A DNA stretch of 64,000 nucleotides, taken from assembly GCA_023410875.1 (NCBI GenBank), contig JAEYPH010000012.1, positions 18,918 to 82,917 on the forward strand, written 5' to 3'. Of the stretch, positions 57,653-64,000 are shown in pieces. Positions within the stretch are counted from its first letter, which is position 1, and each line of letters begins with the position of its first letter. The position numbers and the translations under genes were made by a program. This stretch comes from Bacillota bacterium. GTDB taxonomy: Bacteria; Bacillota; Clostridia; Christensenellales; UMGS416. The notes under the pieces were generated by a model. The model was given only the letters and a program-made list of their open reading frames with translations. It ran no database searches and was not told where the DNA came from.

Positions 57653-58730
57653 CAGCCTCAGCATAAAGCTGGTCGGGGCCATGGCCGTGTCCGCCGCGGC
57701 GGCGCTGGCCTTCGCCTATCTGATCTATCTGCTGGCCGCCCGCCTCAACGATCAAGTGTACTTTGCCCGGATTGTGTTCGACGCGATCCGCGGCGGCATC
57801 GACGCGCAATTCCTGATATTCGGCACGGCGCTGGCGCTTTTCCTGTTGATCTTCTTCCTGCTGACGCGGCGGAGCATACAGCGCGTGAACCGCATCATCG
57901 CCGGGGTCAAGCGCATGGAGGAGGGCAGGCTGGATACGCGCATCGACGTGCGCTCCGCCGACGAGATCGGCAGCCTGGCCGCCGCCATCAACCACATGGC
58001 CGACAGGCTCAAGAGCAGCATCGACGAGGAGCGCCGCTCCGAGCAGGCCAAGCGCGACCTGATCACCAGCGTCTCCCACGACTTGCGCACGCCGCTGACA
58101 TCGATCATCGGGTTCCAGGGGCTGCTGATGGACCGCTCCCACCACAGCGACGAAGAGCTGGAGCGGTTTGCGACCATCGCCCATAAAAAGGCGCTGCGGC
58201 TGCAATCGCTCATCGACGAGCTGTTCGAATACACCAAGGTCAGCTACAGCGGATACCAGCTGAACCGGCAGAACATCAACTTGGGCGAGCTTGTGGGGCA
58301 AATAGTGGAGGAGTTCTATCCGGTCTTTGAACAGGAGGGCATGGAGTGCAGGCTTGCGGTGCCCGATGCGCGCATCGCGCTGTGGGCCGACGGCGAGCTG
58401 CTGCACCGGCTGCTGGAGAACCTGCTGAACAACGCGGTGAAATACGGCGCCGAAGGTGTTTATGTGGATGTGACGCTGCGGGCAGTGGCTGCTGAGGCGG
58501 AACTGGTCGTGACCAATTACGGGCCGGCCATCCCGCCGGAGGACCTGCCCCATATTTTCCAGCGGTTCTACCGCGTGGAGCAGTCGCGCTCCCGGCAGAC
58601 CGGCGGCACCGGGCTGGGGTTGGCCATCGCGGCCAACATCGTGCAGATGCACGGCGGCGCCATCGCGGCGGCCAGCGGGGCGCAGGGCACCAGCTTCACG
58701 GTCCGGCTCCCCATTGCCGCCGGAAAGTAG
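57633..58730 (+). CDS. VanS-like sensor histidine kinase
   Basis: This 365-residue kinase has two membrane segments (about 12-34 and 58-78) with a very short outer loop of about 24 residues, then a HAMP linker (RRSIQRVNRIIAGVKRMEEG). The phospho-His is in ITSVSHDLRTPLTSIIGFQG. The N box is LLENLLNNAVKYG, followed by F box DLPHIFQRFYRVEQSRSR and G box GTGLGLAIAANIV. VanS proteins share this compact sensor, so the kinase may sense a membrane-embedded lipid-II or drug signal. TTG 57633 follows GGGG and lies inside the regulator gene. A membrane protein gene follows. Confidence 0.88.
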   Translation: MRKSIVNSLSIKLVGAMAVSAAAALAFAYLIYLLAARLNDQVYFARIVFDAIRGGIDAQFLIFGTALALFLLIFFLLTRRSIQRVNRIIAGVKRMEEGRLDTRIDVRSADEIGSLAAAINHMADRLKSSIDEERRSEQAKRDLITSVSHDLRTPLTSIIGFQGLLMDRSHHSDEELERFATIAHKKALRLQSLIDELFEYTKVSYSGYQLNRQNINLGELVGQIVEEFYPVFEQEGMECRLAVPDARIALWADGELLHRLLENLLNNAVKYGAEGVYVDVTLRAVAAEAELVVTNYGPAIPPEDLPHIFQRFYRVEQSRSRQTGGTGLGLAIAANIVQMHGGAIAAASGAQGTSFTVRLPIAAGK

Positions 58731-58739
58731 GGATTCGCC

Positions 58740-59342
58740 ATGAAAAAGAAACTGATTCTTCGGTTTGTGCTGGCCTATGTGTCGATTGCCGTATGCATCC
58801 AGGTGCTGCCCGGCAGCGTATGGTTTTTGGTGAAAGGGTTGGGCGTTTTGTGGCAGGATGCCTCCCGCAGCCTGGGCGGGATGCTGCGGGAATTCATGGC
58901 CTATGGCGGGCAAAGCTTGAGCGCTTTGCTGCTTCCCGGCTCGAGTGTGGGATCGCTGGCAGGCATGTTGGTCTCCGCCGGTGTGCTGGTGGCCGGCGCG
59001 GCGCTGTTCGCCCGGGGCCCGGTTAAGGACTACCGCGACCTGTGCGAGAAGGCGGACGCGCTGGCGGCGGACGCTGCGGTGGCCGGAACAGGCAAAAAAG
59101 CAGGCCTGGAAATGGAATGCAAGCTGGAGGCCATCGCCGCCCGCGTGGCGGATGCGCAAAGCGCCCTGCGAACCCAGCGGGCCAGCTGCGAGGAGGCCGC
59201 GATGCTGCTGGACGCCGCCTGCACGCAGATAGAGGTGCTGGCGGAGGCCGGTTCGCTGGCCGAGGGCAGCGCGGAGGCTGCGTTGGTGCAGGACGCAGTA
59301 TCGAAGATCCGCAAGGCGAACTCAAAAATCGTCTCTATATGA
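58740..59342 (+). CDS. Membrane protein with coiled-coil, unknown function
   Basis: This 200-residue protein has membrane helices at about 5-30 and 60-85 and a cytoplasmic C-terminal helix from about residue 95. The helix is rich in Ala, Glu and Lys and looks coiled-coil forming (LEMECKLEAIAARVADAQSA, then LEEAAMLLDAACTQIEVLAE-like). No family is recognised. It starts 10 bases after the kinase, so it belongs to the same transcript. It could be a partner of the two-component system; the sequence does not tell. Confidence 0.55.
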   Translation: MKKKLILRFVLAYVSIAVCIQVLPGSVWFLVKGLGVLWQDASRSLGGMLREFMAYGGQSLSALLLPGSSVGSLAGMLVSAGVLVAGAALFARGPVKDYRDLCEKADALAADAAVAGTGKKAGLEMECKLEAIAARVADAQSALRTQRASCEEAAMLLDAACTQIEVLAEAGSLAEGSAEAALVQDAVSKIRKANSKIVSI

Positions 59343-59372
59343 CTCCGGGTGGGTGGCTAACCTTATCTGAAT

Positions 59373-60125
59373 TTAGAACAGCAGATAAACCGTCACATAC
59401 GCCAGCGCGTATTGTATGAAATTCGCCCAGATGTGCGATAAGACGGGCGCCAGCAGACTCTTGGTCTTTTCAAACATGTGCGACCATGTCACGCCAAGCG
59501 CAAACGTATAGACCAGCTGCAGCCCGTCTAAATGTACAATTTCAAAACGCGGCGCAAAGACGTAGCCGATGTGCGCGCTCATAAAGATGAAGCCGGTGAT
59601 CAGTGACGCATGGGTCAACCTCAGCTTGCCGATACGGATATCGCCGTGCCAGTGTTTGGCCAGGAACAGCAATACGAAACCGCGAAACAGCGGCTCTTCC
59701 CCGAGCCCCGCGAGGATGGACCCGCCCACCACGTTTCTGACGCCGTACCATGCGCCCGGCGGGCAGAAGCTTTTGAGATAATCCAGGAAAGACGGTGTCA
59801 ATACCAGCGCCACTGCATAGAAGCCGGCGAGTATGCCCGTCCACGCCAGCATAAAGTGCCGAAGCGCTTTCCAGCTTTCAGCTTTGTTTTGCAGGTTGAA
59901 GCCTGCGTCCGGCAAGCGCTTGGCCATGAAAACCCGGATAGCCGCCACGGTCAGCGCGAATTGCAGCGCATAGGTCACAAACATATATGCCGTCTGCCGC
60001 ACGGGGTCGATCGGGATAAACGAATAGTCGATCAACTCTGCGGTAAGGCGCGCAATCGCCGGGATGCCATGGGCCATGATGAGCACAAAAACCAAGGCCG
60101 CTGCCTTTTGAAATCCTCTTTTCAT
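59373..60125 (-). CDS. CPBP intramembrane metalloprotease
   Basis: This 250-residue membrane protein has about seven to eight hydrophobic segments. It carries the CPBP (Abi) motifs GLGEEPLFRGFVLLFLA (E-E-x-x-x-R), FIFMSAHIGY (H) and LLAPVLSHIWANFIQ (H-x-x-x-N). These glutamic acids and histidines form the metal site of CAAX-protease-like enzymes, which may act in bacteriocin immunity or prenyl-type processing; the true substrate is unknown. ATG at 60125 is chosen without a strong ribosome binding site; an ATG at 60146 is the alternative. Confidence 0.82.
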   Translation of the reverse strand: MKRGFQKAAALVFVLIMAHGIPAIARLTAELIDYSFIPIDPVRQTAYMFVTYALQFALTVAAIRVFMAKRLPDAGFNLQNKAESWKALRHFMLAWTGILAGFYAVALVLTPSFLDYLKSFCPPGAWYGVRNVVGGSILAGLGEEPLFRGFVLLFLAKHWHGDIRIGKLRLTHASLITGFIFMSAHIGYVFAPRFEIVHLDGLQLVYTFALGVTWSHMFEKTKSLLAPVLSHIWANFIQYALAYVTVYLLF

Positions 60126-60160
60126 GTTGCGGTTCCGTTCATGCAATTTTCAGTAGAGTT

Positions 60161-60757
60161 TTATGGCTTGCACCGCTTACACGGGCTTAGGTCCTTGGCG
60201 ATGGCCTCTTCTCTGCCGGCGAACGCCACGCGGTTCTCAGGCTTGATGTTTCTGGCGCTGGCGCACGAGGGTAAATGGAACACCTTGCCGCTCCTGCTGG
60301 CTACATAGGTGAGGGCGACCGGCTGGGCAGTTGGGGCGGCTTCGTTTGTGGTGGTTGCGTGGGCTGTGGCCATGGGCGCTGCGACAGAGGGAGCCGCGGC
60401 CATCGGCGATGAGGCCGCATCCACGGCCACGGCCAGCGCCGGGCGCGCTTCGGCAGCCTTCGGGCGATAGCCCTGGGCGCTCAGCCCCAGCGCCGCCATG
60501 CCCACCAGCACCGCGCCGGCCACGGCGACGGTGAGCAGCTTGCCCCGTCGGTTCCTGGCATGGCCCAAGTCCACCAGCGCGAACACGAGGAAGGGCAGCG
60601 CCAGCAGTGCCCCGCCCCAGGGCCAGTATGCTGCGCCGATGGCTGTGGCGGCGGCGTAATAGGTGATGGCCACAGCCCGCGACGTGGCGCTGCCGCTTCG
60701 AAAGCCCGGAACGTTCCGGGTTAGGATGCGCACGTGTTGTAAAGGCGTGTTCAGCAT
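60161..60757 (-). CDS. Membrane protein with C-terminal Ada-type zinc-binding domain
   Basis: This 198-residue protein has two hydrophobic helices (about 32-52 and 76-96) and an Ala/Thr/Pro-rich linker. The C-terminal 45 residues, TYVASRSGKVFHLPSCASAR then IKPENRVAF and SPCKRCKP, match the Ada methyl-phosphotriester zinc domain (C-x-S-x-x-x-I, ending C-x-x-C). Here the domain is attached to a membrane anchor, with no methyltransferase domain. ATG at 60757 follows AAGGGG. Function unknown. Confidence 0.75.
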   Translation of the reverse strand: MLNTPLQHVRILTRNVPGFRSGSATSRAVAITYYAAATAIGAAYWPWGGALLALPFLVFALVDLGHARNRRGKLLTVAVAGAVLVGMAALGLSAQGYRPKAAEARPALAVAVDAASSPMAAAPSVAAPMATAHATTTNEAAPTAQPVALTYVASRSGKVFHLPSCASARNIKPENRVAFAGREEAIAKDLSPCKRCKP

Positions 60758-60788
60758 GGCGGTCCCCTTCCTGCCATGACGATGGGCG

Positions 60789-61760
60789 TCAGTGGCTCAA
60801 GCGGTTCAGCAGCAAGTCGGTCTCACAACACTCCATGCCGCCGTGGGCGCTGCGCCCCTCGAAGAGCGTTTGGCCGTCGGGGGCGGTCAGGCGCACGGCC
60901 ACGTCGGCGTCGATGCTCTCCTGAATAGGTCGGTTCATCAGACCCTTGCGGGGCGCCGTGAGCAGGCCCTGGGCATCGCAGCGGGCCTGCACTTCCAATG
61001 TGCCCGCCCGGCCGCGCACCCGCGCGCGCACGCTGCCCTGATCGCAGAGCAGTTCTTCCAGCCGCCCGCCGTTGTAGGTGGCCAGCAGGTGCAGCCGCCC
61101 GCCCTGGAACAGCAGCGCGAAGAAGCCCAAAAAGCTGCCGGTGAGCCACGGTATGATGGCCGCCGAGAACAGAAAGCACGCGTCCTCTGCGACGAAGTGG
61201 TTGCCCTGCAGCCACACCCACGCCTGGGGAAAGGAGCGGCCCCAGTCCTTCTCCACATATCCCGCGCCGCCGGTGAAATCCACCAACTGCCCATCGATGC
61301 GCAGCGCACCGCGCAGCCGTTCCCGCACGTTGACGATGCCGTGGTAGCACTCCATGCCCGGCGCCAGGCCAAAGGGCCCCATGGGCCCGCGCAGCAGGCC
61401 CTTGGCCGGGAAGGACACGATGTCCTCAAAGCGCAATTCGCCGGTGATCTCGTGCTGGCCGCGCAGGTCCACGAGGAGGCCGTCCCGGCGGAAGCGGCAC
61501 GGGCCCACGGCCACGTCCAGCTTGCGGCGGTCCAGGCGCACGGCCTGCAGCGGGAAGCGATAATTCGCCTGCAGGCCCAGCGCCGGCGCCATGGCCTGCA
61601 CAAAGCCGTGGCCGTCGCGCCCGGCGGCAAAGCCGGGGATCAGCGCCAGGGCCAGCCGGGCGTCGCGGTCCACGAGCTTGTAATACCAGCCCTCAAAGCA
61701 GCCATGACGGCGCATGCCCACCTGGGGCAGTTCGGGGTGCAGCCACGCCCGCACGTTCAA
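60789..61760 (-). CDS. Tocopherol-cyclase-like family protein
   Basis: This 323-residue beta-barrel-type protein has MRRHGCFEGWYYKLVDRD, LVDFTGGAGYVEKDWGRSFP and WVWLQGNHFVAEDACFLFSA. These are the conserved blocks of the tocopherol-cyclase family (PF14249 type), known from plants, cyanobacteria and scattered bacteria. Whether it is enzymatic here is unknown; prenylquinone cyclisation would be unexpected in an anaerobe. TTG at 61758-61760 is the start because AGGAGG lies 7 bases upstream; the longer ATG frame to 61799 has no ribosome binding site. It is divergent from the amtB operon. Confidence 0.8.
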   Translation of the reverse strand: MNVRAWLHPELPQVGMRRHGCFEGWYYKLVDRDARLALALIPGFAAGRDGHGFVQAMAPALGLQANYRFPLQAVRLDRRKLDVAVGPCRFRRDGLLVDLRGQHEITGELRFEDIVSFPAKGLLRGPMGPFGLAPGMECYHGIVNVRERLRGALRIDGQLVDFTGGAGYVEKDWGRSFPQAWVWLQGNHFVAEDACFLFSAAIIPWLTGSFLGFFALLFQGGRLHLLATYNGGRLEELLCDQGSVRARVRGRAGTLEVQARCDAQGLLTAPRKGLMNRPIQESIDADVAVRLTAPDGQTLFEGRSAHGGMECCETDLLLNRLSH

Positions 61761-62253
61761 TGGCGCGCCTCCTGTCGAATCGAATAAAGAATAGCGCATA
61801 TATTGTCGCTGCGCAAGAGTGCACGGCGCTCATCGCTTTGTGACAAGCGCCTTCGGTTGTTAGCGTTGCAAGCAGATTCCTTTTTCATTCCCCGCAGATA
61901 TTGCAGGCCAATGCAACCAAACCTGTAGCAACACCCGATGGCACGTCGCTCTGGTATAAAAGACCTTTTGAAATTTTTAATTTCATATCTTGCATAAACC
62001 CATGTTTCATGGTATCTTTTTATCAGTCTTGAGAGAACGTGCGGGATTGGCACCTTCTTTGTCGGACCAGCCGTTTCCAGTGGAGTTGCTGCGGGCTGCA
62101 GCATAAGGATAACCATCAACTTATAGAAACAATGGCGTTTGAACCCCAAGGGGTTTGAGCGCCTTTTTTTGGTTTCTGAAAATATTGACGCAGGATTCCC
62201 AAAGGTCGGCGTCTTTTCATAAAAGTTTAGAGGGTACGGAGGTAGGTATCATT
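61761..62253. other. 493-bp leader and spacer upstream of amtB
   Basis: It holds the divergent promoters and the amtB leader. TGGTATAAA near 61952-61960 is an extended -10 candidate. The ANTAR-type element and terminator at 62127-62170 are listed separately. No protein gene is recognised. Confidence 0.5.
62127..62170 (+). promoter_or_regulatory. ANTAR-type antiterminator hairpin overlapping an intrinsic terminator (amtB leader)
   Basis: AAAC-AATGGC-GTTT (62127-62140) forms a small hairpin with a six-base loop, A at position 1 and G at position 4, the pattern bound by ANTAR RNA-binding proteins. The terminator 5' arm GGCGTTTGAACCCC (62134-62147) overlaps it and pairs with GGGGTTTGAGCGCC (62150-62163), followed by seven T. 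The two structures exclude each other. The site lies 84 bases before amtB. Confidence 0.7.
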
Positions 62254-63591
62254 ATGGAAACCAAGGTCATTCTCGACAGTCTATGGGTAGTCGTGGCCGG
62301 CGTTCTCGTGTTCTTCATGAACCTGGGCTTCGCCATGGTGGAGACCGGCTTCAACCGGGCCAAAAACGCGGTCAACATTCTCTCCAAGAACTTCGTCGTG
62401 TTCGCGGTCTCGTCTCTGGGCTTCCTGCTGCTGGGTTGGGGCCTGATGTTTGGCGACGGCAACGGCTTCATGGGCCTCAGCGGCCTGTGGATGGCCGGCG
62501 GCGCCGACAACTCCCCCGCTACCGGCGACGCGTACCAGGGCGTGTATTCCTCGATCTCCTGGGCGACGGTTCCGTTTTGGATCAAGTTCTTCTTCCAGCT
62601 GGTGTTCTGTGGCACCGCGGCCACCATCGTGTCCGGCGCTGTGGCCGAGCGCATCAAGTATCTCTCCTTCATCGTGTTTTCCTTCATCCTGACGCTGATC
62701 GTATATCCCCTCGTGGGCCACTGGATTTGGGGCGGCGGCTGGCTGGCCTCCCTGGGCTTCCTGGATTTCGCCGGCTCCACGGTTGTTCACTCGGTGGGCG
62801 GCTGGGCGGCTCTGGCCGGCGTCATCGTGCTGGGCCCCCGCTTCGGCAAGTATGGCCCCAATGGCAAGGTCAACCCGATCCCCGGCCACAACATGTCCAT
62901 CGCCGTCATTGGTCTTTTCGTACTGTGGCTGGGCTGGTTCGGGTTTAACCCCGGCTCCACGATGGCTGCCGATCCCGAGGCCATCGCGACGATCATCATG
63001 ACGACCAACACCGCGGCCATCATGGCCGTGCTGACCTCCACCGCGACCAACTGGCTCATCAATGGCAAGCCGGACCTGGGCATGACCGTCAACGGCTGCC
63101 TGGCGGGTCTGGTGGCCATCACCGCACCGTGCGCCTTCGTCTCAGTGGGCGGCGCCATGATCATCGGCGCCATCGCCGGCGTGCTCGTGGTTCTGGCTGT
63201 CATGTTCTTCGACCGCATCAAGATCGACGACCCGGTGGGCGCCACGGCGGTTCACCTGGCCAACGGCGTGTTCGGCACGCTGTGTGTGGGCCTGTTCGCC
63301 ACCGATGGCGGGTTGTTCTATGGCGGCGGCTTCGCGCTGCTGGGCACCCAGGCGCTGGGCGTTGTGTCCGTCGGCGGCTTCGTGTTCGGGGTTTCTCTGG
63401 TGGTGTGGTATGCCATCAAGAAGACCATCGGCCTGCGCGTGAGCCTCAAGGAGGAAATGGAAGGGCTGGACATCGGCGAGCACGGCATGCAGGCGTATCC
63501 CGAGTTCGTGTCCCGCAAGACTTCCTACAGCGTGGAAGCCCATCCTGCGAAGCATCCGCACACCGGCGCTTCCATCGGCCACAATGGTTAA
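62254..63591 (+). CDS. amtB: Ammonium transporter
   Basis: This 445-residue Amt/Mep/Rh channel begins METKVILDSLWVVVAGVLVF, showing it lacks a cleaved signal. It shows FMNLGFAMVETGFNRAKNAV, LVGHWIWGGGWLASLGFLDF, STVVHSVGGWAALAG (twin-His region) and NMSIAVIGLFVLWLGWFGFN, with DPVGATAVHLANGVFGTL for the second conserved His. Eleven membrane helices are expected. It imports ammonium. ATG 62254 has GGAGG about 11 bases upstream. The PII gene follows after 27 bases, the standard pair. Confidence 0.96.
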   Translation: METKVILDSLWVVVAGVLVFFMNLGFAMVETGFNRAKNAVNILSKNFVVFAVSSLGFLLLGWGLMFGDGNGFMGLSGLWMAGGADNSPATGDAYQGVYSSISWATVPFWIKFFFQLVFCGTAATIVSGAVAERIKYLSFIVFSFILTLIVYPLVGHWIWGGGWLASLGFLDFAGSTVVHSVGGWAALAGVIVLGPRFGKYGPNGKVNPIPGHNMSIAVIGLFVLWLGWFGFNPGSTMAADPEAIATIIMTTNTAAIMAVLTSTATNWLINGKPDLGMTVNGCLAGLVAITAPCAFVSVGGAMIIGAIAGVLVVLAVMFFDRIKIDDPVGATAVHLANGVFGTLCVGLFATDGGLFYGGGFALLGTQALGVVSVGGFVFGVSLVVWYAIKKTIGLRVSLKEEMEGLDIGEHGMQAYPEFVSRKTSYSVEAHPAKHPHTGASIGHNG

Positions 63592-63618
63592 TCGGAATCA
63601 CGACAGGAGGTTTGTACC

Positions 63619-63960
63619 ATGAAACAGATAAAAGCGATCATCCGCCCCGAGAAGCTCACCGACGTCAAGGATGCTTTGGAGCAAGTCCCCGGCTACACCG
63701 GCATCATGGTCACCGAGATCATGGGCCACGGCAACCAGAAGGGTATCGACCAGACCTGGCGCGGCGAGAAATACAAGCTGGATCTGATTCCCAAGGTCAT
63801 GCTGGACATCGTCGTCAAGGACGAATATGTGGAGGGCATCAAGAAGGCCATCCTGGCCAGCGCCCCCATCGGCGAGATCGGTGACGGCAAGATCTTCATC
63901 TATGATGTGGAGAACGTCGTACGCATCCGCACCGGTGAAGAGGGAGAAAACGCCCTATAA
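63619..63960 (+). CDS. glnK: PII nitrogen regulatory protein
   Basis: This 113-residue protein binds 2-oxoglutarate and ATP or ADP and gates AmtB. MKQIKAIIRPEKLTDVKDAL, GIMVTEIMGHGNQKGIDQTW (T-loop with G-H-G-x-Q) and PKVMLDIVVKDEYVEGIKKA are PII blocks, followed by GEIGDGKIFIYDVENVVRIR. The T-loop lacks the uridylylated Tyr 51 context of enterobacteria: it reads GEKYKLDLI, so Y is present but in a shifted loop. ATG 63619 follows AGGAGG. It forms an operon with amtB. Confidence 0.95.
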   Translation: MKQIKAIIRPEKLTDVKDALEQVPGYTGIMVTEIMGHGNQKGIDQTWRGEKYKLDLIPKVMLDIVVKDEYVEGIKKAILASAPIGEIGDGKIFIYDVENVVRIRTGEEGENAL

Positions 63961-64000
63961 ACACTTTCGCGGGCGCTGGGGTTGGGTGGTGCGGGGGTGA

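Noticed and set aside
52250..58730. Calling the cluster a true vanC or vanG resistance operon
   Set aside because: VanT, VanXY and the diagnostic VanC/VanG ligase residues (HSR) are absent. The ligase keeps Lys-Tyr. The similarity is in order and in the regulators only.
62048..62063. Sigma-54 promoter TTGGCACCTTCTTTGTC before amtB
   Set aside because: The -24 part fits, but the -12 GC is replaced by GT. Sigma-54 control of amtB is not usual in this phylum. It was kept as a weak possibility only.

Overview
This is a GC-rich (roughly 60% or more by eye) bacterial chromosome segment that spans a replication origin. The host is most likely an anaerobic, spore-forming member of the Firmicutes (class Clostridia). 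The clues are a DUF2508 (YaaL-like) gene followed by bofA, a dnaX-ybaB-recR operon, strong GGAGG ribosome binding sites with occasional TTG/GTG starts, a rubrerythrin, a BofA-type sporulation protein and an amtB-PII operon. The exact lineage cannot be fixed from the sequence. No rRNA, tRNA, CRISPR array, transposase or phage gene was seen.

Layout. 1-7.7 kb: a truncated RadC-like gene, the DUF2508-bofA pair, an acetyltransferase, a zinc-ribbon protein, a GH42 beta-galactosidase and dnaX-ybaB-recR. 7.9-12 kb: a GH116-type glycosidase, a small P-loop kinase and an alpha/beta hydrolase. 12.1-14.9 kb: dnaA-dnaN on the minus strand and the oriC region with at least five DnaA boxes. 14.9-30.8 kb: mixed accessory genes (sugar epimerase-like TIM barrels, rubrerythrin, aldo/keto reductase, uracil permease with an attenuator-like leader, WalJ-type hydrolase, an ECF sigma module). 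Three genes here (17.5, 28.4 and 29.4 kb) are visibly more AT-rich than the rest. 30.8-36.6 kb: two zinc-ribbon membrane proteins, one with four tandem extracellular repeats, then an SDR-dgoD pair. 36.8-43.9 kb: prolyl-tRNA editing protein, asnS, a C39-like protein and a GH28 pectin hydrolase. 44.3-50.1 kb: znuC-znuB-zur without znuA, a GGDEF/HD-GYP sensor and an asparaginase. 50.2-52.1 kb: a second GH42 enzyme. 52.2-59.3 kb: a tightly packed cell-wall cluster (ddl, murF, an ornithine/alanine-racemase-type PLP enzyme, a DD-carboxypeptidase, a VanR-like regulator, a VanS-like kinase and an unknown membrane protein). 59.4-64 kb: a CPBP protease, an Ada-zinc-domain membrane protein, a tocopherol-cyclase-like protein and amtB-glnK behind an ANTAR-type antitermination leader.

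Two families of short two-hairpin intergenic repeats are scattered through the first 37 kb (R1, four copies; R2, three copies). One R1 copy carries an unrelated 119-bp insert in a hairpin loop.

How the genes fit together. Glycoside hydrolases (two GH42, GH116, GH28), D-galactonate dehydratase, an SDR and two TIM-barrel epimerases suggest breakdown of plant galactosides and pectin, but no sugar transporter lies in the window. The most interesting locus is the 52-59 kb cell-wall cluster. Its functional order (ligase, racemase, DD-peptidase, VanR, VanS) parallels VanC-type glycopeptide-resistance operons, but the racemase and peptidase come from different families. The origin neighbourhood is also rearranged: dnaX-ybaB-recR faces the replication fork head-on, and the usual recF-gyrB and rpmH neighbours of dnaA-dnaN are missing.
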